Assembly (NCBI GenBank): GCA_017531385.1
Contig: JAFXLD010000086.1
Location: 17,215 to 81,214 of the forward strand
Length of the DNA stretch: 64,000 nucleotides
Origin: Clostridia bacterium
GTDB lineage: Bacteria > Bacillota > Clostridia > Oscillospirales > Acutalibacteraceae
Reading direction: 5' to 3'
Made by a program: the position numbers and the translations under genes. The stretch's first letter is position 1. The number at the start of each line of letters is the position of its first letter. The notes under the pieces were generated by a model. The model had not been told where the DNA came from and did not search any database. It saw only the letters and a program-made list of their open reading frames with translations. Positions 35,777 to 43,859 of this stretch are shown piece by piece.

Positions 35777-35883
35777 GAAAAATTTTAAAGTCAAGCATTT
35801 TCGTTCAATTAAAAAATTCCGATAATAAACCGAGTTTAAAATGGCACATTATTTGTGTGCGTTAAAATTGTCGGAGGTGCTTT

Positions 35884-37098
35884 ATGAAAAAAATTATCAG
35901 AAAATCATGTTTTTTTCTGTCAGCTCTGTGTTCATTTATATTTCTTCTGATTATTACGGGCAATATATGTATTCCCGAAGAAGTAATATTTTATGACAAT
36001 CAGACAACAGTAAAAATTCATAATGTTTTTTTTGCAAAAAAAGAAAATTGTGATGCAATAACGGTTTCAACGGTTAATAACGGTAAAACTACGGCAGATA
36101 TTTCGATTTTAGGCGTTATTCCCGTTTCAGAAATCGATGCAAAACAGACGGACAGAAAATACGTTTATGCAGGCGGCGATCTTGTGGGGATAAGACTATA
36201 TACAGAGGGACTTCTTGTTGTGGGGACTGATGAAGTTGTGACGGAAAACGGAAATATTTCTCCTGCAGATGATTGCGGTATCATGCAGGGAGATATTATA
36301 ACCGAAGTGAATGACGAAATTGTGACATCTGTTTCAGATTTCAGTAACAGAGTGACAGCTTCAGACGGGAATAACATAAGTGTTACTGTTGAAAGAAACA
36401 ATGAAACATTTTATTATTCTCTGAAGCCTGCATATTCACAAGCAGAAAATAAATACAGATGCGGATTATGGCTTCGTGACAGTACAGCAGGTATCGGTAC
36501 TCTGACATTTGCTGACCCTCAGACCAAATCGCTTGCTACATTGGGGCATGCAATCTGTGATACGGAAACACAGGCAGTTCTCCCTGTCGGAAACGGTGAC
36601 ATTCTTGGTGCAAGTATAAGCGGATGTATTCCAGGAAAAAAGGGAAATACAGGACAGATTAAGGGTAGTTTTTCAAAAAATATTTTAGGAACACTAAATG
36701 ATAATAATGAATTTGGTGTTTACGGAACCTATTCGGATGCATCTGTTGAAGCAGGTGAATTGTATCCTGTCGCATCACAAATAGAAATTGAAACAGGCGA
36801 TGCACAGATTATTTCAACCGTATCTCAGGACGGAGCACAGTTTTATGATATTGAGATTGAGAAGATCACTTACAACAGCGAAAAAACAGCAAGATCTATG
36901 GTGATAAAAGTAACTGATCCGGAGCTTTTAAGTATAACAGGAGGTATTATTCAGGGAATGAGCGGCAGTCCGATAATTCAGAACGGGATGTTAGTCGGTG
37001 CCGTAACTCATGTCTTTCTTAATGACCCTGAGCGAGGCTATGGTGTTTTTGCAGAAACGATGATAAGCGAAGCTGAAAGAATAAATGAGCAGGGATAA
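35884..37098 (+). CDS. spoIVB: SpoIVB serine protease (sporulation signalling)
   Basis: 404 aa with CGGAGG ahead of the ATG. One N-terminal membrane segment (~10-27), a PDZ domain (~95-180) and a C-terminal S55 protease domain. The catalytic triad can be placed as H222 (TLGHAI), D345 (KVTDPE) and S360 (GMSGSP); the D-S spacing of 15 matches Bacillus SpoIVB. In the forespore it cleaves SpoIVFA to release pro-sigma-K processing. Its presence is the clearest sign that this organism forms, or descends from, spore formers. Stands alone; the usual recN/spo0A neighbours are absent. I could not find a convincing sigma-G box. Confidence 0.93.
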   Translation: MKKIIRKSCFFLSALCSFIFLLIITGNICIPEEVIFYDNQTTVKIHNVFFAKKENCDAITVSTVNNGKTTADISILGVIPVSEIDAKQTDRKYVYAGGDLVGIRLYTEGLLVVGTDEVVTENGNISPADDCGIMQGDIITEVNDEIVTSVSDFSNRVTASDGNNISVTVERNNETFYYSLKPAYSQAENKYRCGLWLRDSTAGIGTLTFADPQTKSLATLGHAICDTETQAVLPVGNGDILGASISGCIPGKKGNTGQIKGSFSKNILGTLNDNNEFGVYGTYSDASVEAGELYPVASQIEIETGDAQIISTVSQDGAQFYDIEIEKITYNSEKTARSMVIKVTDPELLSITGGIIQGMSGSPIIQNGMLVGAVTHVFLNDPERGYGVFAETMISEAERINEQG

Positions 37099-37112
37099 AC
37101 TCTGCTCATTTT
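37085..37112 (+). terminator. hairpin overlapping spoIVB stop
   Basis: ATGAGCAG / CTGCTCAT stem with the stop codon in its 9-nt loop and a short T-run after. Confidence 0.5.
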
Positions 37113-37155
37113 CCTGTTGAAATAATAAAATTATTACATATTTTCCATCTGTTTA

Positions 37156-37184
37156 TTGACATTTTTCGGTATTAATGATATTAT
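37156..37184 (+). promoter_or_regulatory. sigma-A promoter of sialidase gene
   Basis: TTGACA at 37156-37161 and TATTAT at 37179-37184, 17 bp apart, 33 bp ahead of the ATG. Confidence 0.7.
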
Positions 37185-37217
37185 TATCTTATCATGTATA
37201 CATGGAGGTAAAAAACT

Positions 37218-38756
37218 ATGAAAAAAATTATTGCAGCTGTAATGTCTGCGATTCTTGTTTTCTGTTTAATGTCAACTATGGCTTTCGCAGCAGATGTAAC
37301 TTATGACCAGCCCTTTGATGCAGGTCAGTTAGGTTCAGAGAGATACCGTATTCCCGCTATCCTTACACTTAATGACGGTTCTGTCATTGCAGCAGCTGAT
37401 ATGCGTTATGGTCACGGCAGCGATTCTCCCAACAATATTGATGTTGTTGTTGCAAAATCAGCAGACGGTTACACAAACTGGGAATATAATGTAATTAACC
37501 ATTTTGATGATTATGCTGACGGTGTTACTGCAACAGCAAGTGCATCTTTTATTGATTCAGCTATTGCTCAGTCAAAGGAAACAGGCAGAATTTTCATCGT
37601 ATCTGATGCCTGGACTTCTGAAGGCGGCTATCCCACAGGTAAAAAGGGTACAGGTTTTACAACAATTGACGGTGAGAAGCATCTTCTTCTTACAACAGGT
37701 TCAGTAAATGACAATCTTAACACATTCAAATATTATATCGGTGACTATGTAGACGGTATTGCTCCCGTTCTTAATCTGTCTGACGGTTCAGCAACAGGTT
37801 ATACTGTAGATGCTGAATATAAGCTTTACAAAGACGGTGCACCCATTTATCAGAAGCAGGTAGGTTCCGATAAGATGGTTCAGCAGAACGTATTCTATGG
37901 CGAAGCTGATTTCTGTGCTTACAACACTTGCTATCTCTGGATGAGATACAGTGATGATAACGGTGCTACATGGAGTGCTCCTGTTAATCTTTCAGCACAG
38001 GTTAAAAAGGATAATGAACCTTTCCTTGGCATCGGCCCCGGACAGGGATTTGTTACAGAATACAACGGCAATGAGCGTATCATTTTCTGCGTATACGACA
38101 ATGCAGGTCTTGTTGAAAAGGTAAGCACAATCTATTCAGATGATAACGGTGTTACATGGCAGAGAGGTGCTGAAACAACACACAGAATCGGTGTCGGTAA
38201 GACAAGTGAAGCTCAGATTGTTTCTCTTCCCGACGGTACTCTTCGTATGTATGCACGTGATGATTCTTTCTTTGTTGCATATGCAGACAGTACTGACGGC
38301 GGTGCATCATGGTCAAAATTCAAGGCTGATACTAACCTTGTTTCAAACGGCAACTGTATGGTTTCCTTCATCAATGTTGATAAGAAGATAAACGGCAAAA
38401 ATGTTATCCTCGGTTCATTTGCATCTAACCAGCATGAAAGAGCTGACGGTGTTGTAGTAGTTGGTCTTGTTAATGCTGATAATTCAGTTGAATGGATCAC
38501 AAAATACCGTGTAACAAGCGATTTCTTTGCATATTCTTGCCTTACACAGCTTGCTGACGGCAATATCGGCTATCTGTATGAAGATGAAGCTGCACATATT
38601 TCATACATGGTCCTTACACTTGCTGATGACGGAACACTTTCAGAAATCAACGGCAACAACCATCAGTATGTAGACAATGCAGATTTCGGTCAGAAGATTC
38701 TCAGCTTCCTTATTGAGATTCTTGTTAAGTTCCTTACAATGTTCAATCTTATCTGA
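37218..38756 (+). CDS. exported sialidase (GH33-type, BNR repeats)
   Basis: 512 aa with TGGAGG ahead of the ATG. Signal peptide to about residue 25 (TMAFA-A). The sialidase arginine motif YRIP is at 43-46, followed by the AADMRYGHGSD stretch that holds the acid/base aspartate. Asp boxes SDDNGATWS (~244), SDDNGVTWQ (~308) and STDGGASWS (~357) mark the beta-propeller. It should cleave terminal sialic acid from mucin or glycoproteins outside the cell. The last 20 residues form a hydrophobic amphipathic tail like that of the metallophosphoesterase at 2388. No sialic-acid catabolic genes lie beside it, but nagA is in the window. Single-gene unit. Confidence 0.87.
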   Translation: MKKIIAAVMSAILVFCLMSTMAFAADVTYDQPFDAGQLGSERYRIPAILTLNDGSVIAAADMRYGHGSDSPNNIDVVVAKSADGYTNWEYNVINHFDDYADGVTATASASFIDSAIAQSKETGRIFIVSDAWTSEGGYPTGKKGTGFTTIDGEKHLLLTTGSVNDNLNTFKYYIGDYVDGIAPVLNLSDGSATGYTVDAEYKLYKDGAPIYQKQVGSDKMVQQNVFYGEADFCAYNTCYLWMRYSDDNGATWSAPVNLSAQVKKDNEPFLGIGPGQGFVTEYNGNERIIFCVYDNAGLVEKVSTIYSDDNGVTWQRGAETTHRIGVGKTSEAQIVSLPDGTLRMYARDDSFFVAYADSTDGGASWSKFKADTNLVSNGNCMVSFINVDKKINGKNVILGSFASNQHERADGVVVVGLVNADNSVEWITKYRVTSDFFAYSCLTQLADGNIGYLYEDEAAHISYMVLTLADDGTLSEINGNNHQYVDNADFGQKILSFLIEILVKFLTMFNLI

Positions 38757-38766
38757 TGATAATATT

Positions 38767-38798
38767 AAAGGCGGCTGAAATATGCCGTCTTTGTTTTT
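38767..38798 (+). terminator. Rho-independent terminator
   Basis: AAAGGCGGC / GCCGTCTTT stem (one wobble), 8-nt loop, then TTGTTTTT after the sialidase gene. Confidence 0.65.
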
Positions 38799-38812
38799 AC
38801 AGGTGATTATTT

Positions 38813-39634
38813 ATGAAATATAAAATTTTTGCAAATCATGCTCATGTTTTTCCGGAGGAATCAAGACCCGGAGGAACAGTTGAGAAGCTTTTGGAGCTTA
38901 TGGAAGAATGTGAAATTGATAAAGCAGTCTGTTTTGCGCCGTTTCACGGGCATTATGAATACTTCGGTCTGATAGGTGAACCGAATGAGTTTCTTGCCGA
39001 AAAACTTGTCGGTAAAGATAATCTTTACGGTTTTGGTACGGTAAATACAGATACAGATGATATCGAAGAACAGATTGACAGAATTATTTCTTATGGATTT
39101 AAAGGAATAAAACTTCATCCTGCTTATCAGGAGTTCAATCTTCTTTCAGAAAAAGCAGAAAGAATCTACAAAAAAGCTGCTGAAACTAACTTGTTTCTGT
39201 CTTTTCACACCGGTGTTCATTGGCACAGAATTGCAGATTACAATATGCTGATGTATGATGAGATTGCTTTCAGACATCCTACACTCCGTTTCAGCATGGA
39301 GCATCTCGGCGGATATCATTTCTTCCGTGAAGGACTTGCTGTTATGGTAAACAATTCACGAAATGATGTAAGAAATACATTTGCTGGTTGGACTTCTATT
39401 GCAATGGGTGAAAACGGACTTTATGATGAATGGAGCCATTCCGATGATGAACTCAGGACTCTTATTTATCAGACAGATCATGAAAATCATATTTTCGGTC
39501 TTGATTTTCCGTATAAAGGCATAGAATACACAAAAAAAGCGATTGACAGAATTATAAATCTTGATATTCCCGAAGATGCAAAAGAAAAAATTCTCGGACT
39601 GAATCTTGCAAGAGAGCTTAATATTGATTTTTAA
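38813..39634 (+). CDS. amidohydrolase-family (TIM-barrel) hydrolase
   Basis: 273 aa. The metal-site pattern of amidohydrolase family 2 is visible: NHAHVF at the N-terminus (H-x-H), GFKGIKLHPAYQEF, a histidine in LSFHTGVHWH, MEHLGGYH and a final aspartate in FGLDFPYKG. Relatives are decarboxylases or hydrolases of small carboxylic and lactone substrates. No neighbour suggests a substrate. The ATG is preceded by CAGGTG, a moderate ribosome site. Confidence 0.8.
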   Translation: MKYKIFANHAHVFPEESRPGGTVEKLLELMEECEIDKAVCFAPFHGHYEYFGLIGEPNEFLAEKLVGKDNLYGFGTVNTDTDDIEEQIDRIISYGFKGIKLHPAYQEFNLLSEKAERIYKKAAETNLFLSFHTGVHWHRIADYNMLMYDEIAFRHPTLRFSMEHLGGYHFFREGLAVMVNNSRNDVRNTFAGWTSIAMGENGLYDEWSHSDDELRTLIYQTDHENHIFGLDFPYKGIEYTKKAIDRIINLDIPEDAKEKILGLNLARELNIDF

Positions 39635-39652
39635 TGAATAAATTAAAAAATT

Positions 39653-39684
39653 ACCTCCGATAATTATTTCGGAGGTGTTTTTTT
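39653..39684 (+). terminator. terminator hairpin whose 3' arm is the next gene's Shine-Dalgarno
   Basis: Stem ACCTCCGA (39653-39660) / TCGGAGGT (39669-39676), 8-nt loop, extended by an A-run on the left and seven T on the right. It closes the amidohydrolase gene, and its GGAGG arm is also the only ribosome site for the membrane protein starting 7 nt later. Confidence 0.7.
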
Positions 39685-40510
39685 GTTTACAGAGAATATA
39701 GAAAACGCAAAAATGAATTTACAGGGAAGAATATTAAAAAGTTTTTTTGTGATTCTGAGTAGTTATGCATCATTTTTTATTTTTGTATTAAGTTCTTTCA
39801 GTTGCATCTATTTGCTCATTATAAATACTGAATTTTTAAGTGTTTATGGGGTTTTTGAAAATCAATATATTCATGCAGCAGTTTGTGCTTTTGTTGTAAT
39901 TGAAAATATAATTCTGTTTATGCTTCATATATATGTAAAGCTGAAAAAGGATGTTTACTTTTATTTTATTGATGAAAGTGCTGATATGCACATATCTGTT
40001 GTAAATGTAAGCAGAGCTTGTGGTGTATATTCATTAAAAGCAATAAATAAAATATTGTTATTATTGTTATTTATCTGTCCTTTTTCAGTTGTTTCTGTTT
40101 TGATTTTATTTTTCCTTCAACATGGAATATCATATTTTTTATTGATTTTGTTTTCCGTGTGTGATTCTGTTTTGTTGGTTGCAGGAGTATATTCCTATGC
40201 TGTATATATTCAGAAATATGAATTATTGCCTCTGCTGTTAATGAAATATCAGGATGAAAGCATAAAAGATATATTTAGTTTATCTGCAAAATTAATGAAC
40301 GGCAAATGCAGAAATCTGTTAAAACTGAAATTGCAGAATATTCCGAAAAAAATATTATGTCTGTTTGTTTTGCCGTCTGTTTATTTTTTGCCATATTGCA
40401 AAACAGTTGAGGCTGATTATGTTATTCAAGATGAAAAACCGTATATGCGAAGAAAAGCATATACGGAAAAACCAATTGTATTTTATTTTAAGCCCATAAA
40501 AGAAAACTGA
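39683..40510 (+). CDS. membrane protein, unknown (possibly DUF975-like)
   Basis: 275 aa from a TTG start at 39683, chosen because GGAGG is 7 nt ahead; the first ATG (39713) has no ribosome site. About five hydrophobic segments (near residues 20-45, 65-85, 120-145, 148-170 and 228-245). The stretch LLMKYQDESIKDIFSLSAKLMNGKC before a basic loop recalls the DUF975 family of small Firmicute membrane proteins; this is a weak match. Codons are AT-rich. Its stop codon abuts the last codon of convergent hisIE with no base between. Expression depends on reading through, or melting, the hairpin at 39653. Confidence 0.65.
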   Translation: MFTENIENAKMNLQGRILKSFFVILSSYASFFIFVLSSFSCIYLLIINTEFLSVYGVFENQYIHAAVCAFVVIENIILFMLHIYVKLKKDVYFYFIDESADMHISVVNVSRACGVYSLKAINKILLLLLFICPFSVVSVLILFFLQHGISYFLLILFSVCDSVLLVAGVYSYAVYIQKYELLPLLLMKYQDESIKDIFSLSAKLMNGKCRNLLKLKLQNIPKKILCLFVLPSVYFLPYCKTVEADYVIQDEKPYMRRKAYTEKPIVFYFKPIKEN

Positions 40511-41164
40511 TCACTGCATTGTTTCCTGTTTTACCTTGTGGTCAATTACGTGACGTGAGTCGAGTTCTTTTCTGATGTCGTTAACTGAAATTCCCATTTC
40601 TACCATAAGGACAAGAATGTGGTATGCAAGGTCTGAAATCTCATAAATTGTTTCTTCTTTTGAATTTTTTGCGGCACCGATGATAACTTCTGTACATTCT
40701 TCGCCGACTTTTTTCATAATTTTGTCTATTCCTTTTGTGAAAAGGTAAGTTGTGTATGAGCCTTCCTGCATCTGCGTTTTTCTGCCCTTTATAAGGTCAT
40801 AGAGGGCATCAATTGAGAAGTCTGTCTTATCATTGTCTTTATATAAAAGATTAAAGAAACAGCTTTCGGCGCCTGTATGGCAAGCAGGGCCGTCTTTTAT
40901 GACTTTGACAACAAGTGCATCCTTGTCGCAGTCTGTTTTTACAGAAACAATATGCTGTCTGTTGCCGCTTGTTTCACCTTTTCTCCACAGTTCCTGTCTT
41001 GAACGTGAAAAGAAGCAAGTCATTTTTTCATCAAGAGTGATTTTAAGACTTTCTGCATTCATATATGCCACAGTCAGCACTTCACCTGTGAAAAAATCCT
41101 GAACAACTGCAGGGATAAGTCCTTTATCATCAAATTTAAGCTGTGAAATAATTTCCTCGTACAT
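40511..41164 (-). CDS. hisIE: bifunctional phosphoribosyl-AMP cyclohydrolase / phosphoribosyl-ATP pyrophosphatase
   Basis: 217 aa. The HisI half (~1-110) contains the zinc-site cysteines in TCFFSRSRQELWRKGETSG and DCDKDALVV; the HisE half (~120-210) has KKVGEECTEVIIGAAKN and LAYHILVLM. It performs steps 2 and 3 of histidine synthesis. Last gene of the operon; hisF ends 2 nt upstream. No terminator follows; the stop meets that of the convergent membrane-protein gene. Confidence 0.96.
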   Translation of the reverse strand: MYEEIISQLKFDDKGLIPAVVQDFFTGEVLTVAYMNAESLKITLDEKMTCFFSRSRQELWRKGETSGNRQHIVSVKTDCDKDALVVKVIKDGPACHTGAESCFFNLLYKDNDKTDFSIDALYDLIKGRKTQMQEGSYTTYLFTKGIDKIMKKVGEECTEVIIGAAKNSKEETIYEISDLAYHILVLMVEMGISVNDIRKELDSRHVIDHKVKQETMQ

Positions 41165-41166
41165 TT

Positions 41167-41934
41167 TTATTTCTCCTGTATTCTCATCTCAATGTTGTTG
41201 TTATTGAGATATTTTTTAAGATCACTTATTTTAACTTCTCCGAAATGGAAAATTGAAGCTGCAAGACCTGCATCAACACCGGGGACTTCATTGAAAAGTG
41301 TTCTGAAATGTTCCATACAACCGGCACCGCCTGATGCAATAACCGGAACTGATACAACATCACAGATAGCTCTGAGCATTTCAATATCAAAACCGTTTTT
41401 AACACCGTCGGTATTGATTGAATTAACTACAATTTCACCTGCACCGTTTGCTGTGCATTTCTTTGCCCATTCAATAGCATCAATCCCTGTGTCTTCTCTG
41501 CCGCCTTTTGCAAAAATTCTGAATTGACCGTCAACACGTTTGACATCCATTGAAAGAACAACACATTGGTCACCGTATTTTTTTGCCGCTTCACCGATAA
41601 GTGAAGGATTTCTGATGGCGCCTGAATTAACACTGACTTTGTCTGCACCGCTTTTGAGAACTCTGTCAAAATCATCAACAGAGTTGATGTTTCCGCCTAC
41701 AGTAAGGGGGATGAAAATATTGCTTGCAACATTTTTAAGCACGTCGCTGAAAAGACTTCTTCCCTCAAAACTTGCAGTTATATCATAGAAAACAAGCTCA
41801 TCAGCACCACTGTCGTTATAAAATTTTGCAAGCACAACAGGGTCCTGAACGTCCTGAATACCTTCAAAATTTACCCCTTTGACAACTCTGCCGTTTCTGA
41901 TATCAAGGCAGGGGATTATTCTTTTTGTTATCAT
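41167..41934 (-). CDS. hisF: imidazole glycerol phosphate synthase, cyclase subunit
   Basis: 255 aa TIM barrel. LDIRNGRVVKGVNFEG (catalytic D11-type aspartate), SGADKVSVNSGAI and NTDGVKNGFDIE with a second catalytic aspartate are typical. With HisH it converts PRFAR and ammonia to imidazole glycerol phosphate and AICAR. It overlaps hisA by 4 nt. Confidence 0.97.
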   Translation of the reverse strand: MITKRIIPCLDIRNGRVVKGVNFEGIQDVQDPVVLAKFYNDSGADELVFYDITASFEGRSLFSDVLKNVASNIFIPLTVGGNINSVDDFDRVLKSGADKVSVNSGAIRNPSLIGEAAKKYGDQCVVLSMDVKRVDGQFRIFAKGGREDTGIDAIEWAKKCTANGAGEIVVNSINTDGVKNGFDIEMLRAICDVVSVPVIASGGAGCMEHFRTLFNEVPGVDAGLAASIFHFGEVKISDLKKYLNNNNIEMRIQEK

Positions 41935-42653
41935 AATTCATCACCTGCGTATCCCAGAACTTCTTTAAGGTCGATTCTGTTTTCATAAATTGCCTTGCCG
42001 ATAATTGCACCGTAGCAATCAAATTTGCAAAGGGCTTTTATGTCATCCATTGAAGAAATTCCGCCTGATGCAATCACATTGAGATTCTCGATTTTTTTAA
42101 GTTCACGATATGCTTCAACATTTGTACCGCTGAGCTTACCGTCCTTTGAAATATCTGTATAAATAACGGTTTCAACACCGTTTTCAGCAAGTTTTCTGCA
42201 GAAATCAAAGGAATTGACTTTTGTCACTTCAAGCCAGCCGTTGACGGCTACAAAACCGTCTTTTGCATCAACACCGACAGCAATGTGACTGCCGAATTTC
42301 TTTACCATATCGCAAAGGAAAGGAAAGTTGTTTATTGCCGCAGTGCCGAGAATGAGTCTGTCAATACCTGCGTCAACATAATGTCTGATTTTTTCTTCTG
42401 TTCTGATTCCGCCGCCTGTCTGAATGAAAAGGTCAGTTTCCTTTGCAATCTGACATATAATTTCCGTATTGGCGTTTCCGCCGTCTTTTGCTGAATCAAG
42501 GTCAACAACATGAAGATGCTTTGTACCCATATTCTCAAACATTTTTGCAGTTTCAACGGGAGAGTCACCGTATGTTTTCATTCTTGTATAATCGCCTTCG
42601 GTAAGTCTTACAACCTTACCGCCTCGAAGATCTATTGCTGGAAATATTCTCAT
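41931..42653 (-). CDS. hisA: ProFAR isomerase HisA
   Basis: 240 aa TIM barrel. AIDLRGGKVVRLTEGDY with the catalytic aspartate, GGGIRTEEKIRHYVDAGIDRLILGT and YTDISKDGKLSGTNVE with the second aspartate are diagnostic for HisA over TrpF. It opens the ProFAR ribose ring to give PRFAR. Overlaps hisH and hisF by 4 nt each. Confidence 0.97.
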   Translation of the reverse strand: MRIFPAIDLRGGKVVRLTEGDYTRMKTYGDSPVETAKMFENMGTKHLHVVDLDSAKDGGNANTEIICQIAKETDLFIQTGGGIRTEEKIRHYVDAGIDRLILGTAAINNFPFLCDMVKKFGSHIAVGVDAKDGFVAVNGWLEVTKVNSFDFCRKLAENGVETVIYTDISKDGKLSGTNVEAYRELKKIENLNVIASGGISSMDDIKALCKFDCYGAIIGKAIYENRIDLKEVLGYAGDEL

Positions 42654-43267
42654 GCTGTCACCTCATTGAAAGCTTTTAACATATCAAGACCGACCTGACC
42701 GCTTTTTTCAGGATGGAACTGTGCGCCGAAAATGTTGTTTTTGCACACAAGACCCGGTACATTCACACCGTATTCGGAGTAAGCGACGAGTGATTCATCA
42801 CAATTCTTTGCATAGAATGAATGAACATAATACACATAGTCATTCTCACCCGTGTATTTAAGCATGGGATTGTTTTTGTCTTTGATTATCAGCTTGTTCC
42901 AGCCAATATGAGGAACTTTGAGGTCTTTTGAAATATCGTCATGCAGAGGACATACTTCACCTTTGATGTAGCCAAGACCGGCATGTTCACCGTATTCAAA
43001 ACTTTTTTCAAAAAGTAACTGCATGCCCAGACAAATGCCCAGAAGCGGTTTTCCGTTTCTGACTTCTTCGTCAATAATAGGAATGAGTCCTGTGTCAACA
43101 AGCTTCTGCTTCGCATCTGCAAAAGCACCCACACCGGGAAGTATAATTCTGTCTGCTTTTTTTATATCATCCGCATCAGATGTGACAACTGCATCAATAC
43201 CGAGGTGTTCAAGTGAACCCATAAGTGAAAACAGATTGCCCACACCGTAGTTAATTATCGCTATCAT
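42650..43267 (-). CDS. hisH: imidazole glycerol phosphate synthase, glutaminase subunit
   Basis: 205 aa class I glutamine amidotransferase. The nucleophile elbow is GICLGMQLLF, and the His-Glu pair lies in GAQFHPEKSG. NYGVGNLFSLMGSLEHLG opens the protein. It supplies ammonia to HisF through the barrel. The start abuts the hisB stop directly. Confidence 0.97.
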   Translation of the reverse strand: MIAIINYGVGNLFSLMGSLEHLGIDAVVTSDADDIKKADRIILPGVGAFADAKQKLVDTGLIPIIDEEVRNGKPLLGICLGMQLLFEKSFEYGEHAGLGYIKGEVCPLHDDISKDLKVPHIGWNKLIIKDKNNPMLKYTGENDYVYYVHSFYAKNCDESLVAYSEYGVNVPGLVCKNNIFGAQFHPEKSGQVGLDMLKAFNEVTA

Positions 43268-43855
43268 TTATAAAATGCCTTTCGTAGAGGGAATTTCGTC
43301 TTTGAATTTTTCATCAATTGAAACAGCGGCACGCAAAGCCCTTGCAAGAGCTTTGAATGCACCCTCAATAATGTGATGAGAATTAGTGCCGTCAAGCTGT
43401 TTCATATGAAGATTGATTTTTGCACTTCTTGTGAATGCGGCCATGAATTCTTCAACGAGTTCTGTGTCAAAATCACCGACTTTTTCGGTGGGGATTGAGA
43501 GTTTGTAATTGAGACAAGCTCTGCCGCCTGCATCAACTGCACAAAGTATGAGAGCTTCATCCATAGGAAGAATAATATGACCGTATCTGCAGATTCCTTT
43601 TGCGTCACCGATACATCTGTAAAGTGCATCACCGAGGACAATAGCAATATCCTCAGATGTATGGTGATAGTCCACATAAGTATCGCCTTTGCATGTTACA
43701 GTAAGGTCAAAACCTGAATGTTTCGCAAAAAGAGTGAGCATATGGTCAAGGAAACCGCAACCTGTGTTTATTTCGGATTTTCCTGTGCCGTCAATATTCA
43801 GTGAAAGTTTTATATCTGTCTCAGCAGTTTTTCTTTCCGTACTGTATGTTCTCAT
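43268..43855 (-). CDS. hisB: imidazoleglycerol-phosphate dehydratase
   Basis: 195 aa, the single-function IGPD. Manganese-site histidine clusters are visible in GFLDHMLTLFAKHSG, DYHHTSEDIAIVLG and GTNSHHIIEGAFKALARALR (each part of the ~65-75 and ~140-150 regions). No histidinol-phosphatase domain is fused. It starts 4 nt after the hisC stop. Confidence 0.97.
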   Translation of the reverse strand: MRTYSTERKTAETDIKLSLNIDGTGKSEINTGCGFLDHMLTLFAKHSGFDLTVTCKGDTYVDYHHTSEDIAIVLGDALYRCIGDAKGICRYGHIILPMDEALILCAVDAGGRACLNYKLSIPTEKVGDFDTELVEEFMAAFTRSAKINLHMKQLDGTNSHHIIEGAFKALARALRAAVSIDEKFKDEIPSTKGIL

Positions 43856-43859
43856 AATA

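Noticed and set aside
35780-35883. sigma-G or sigma-F promoter for spoIVB
   Set aside because: CATTATT near 35847 is the best -10-like match, but no TGAATA-like -35 at the right distance.
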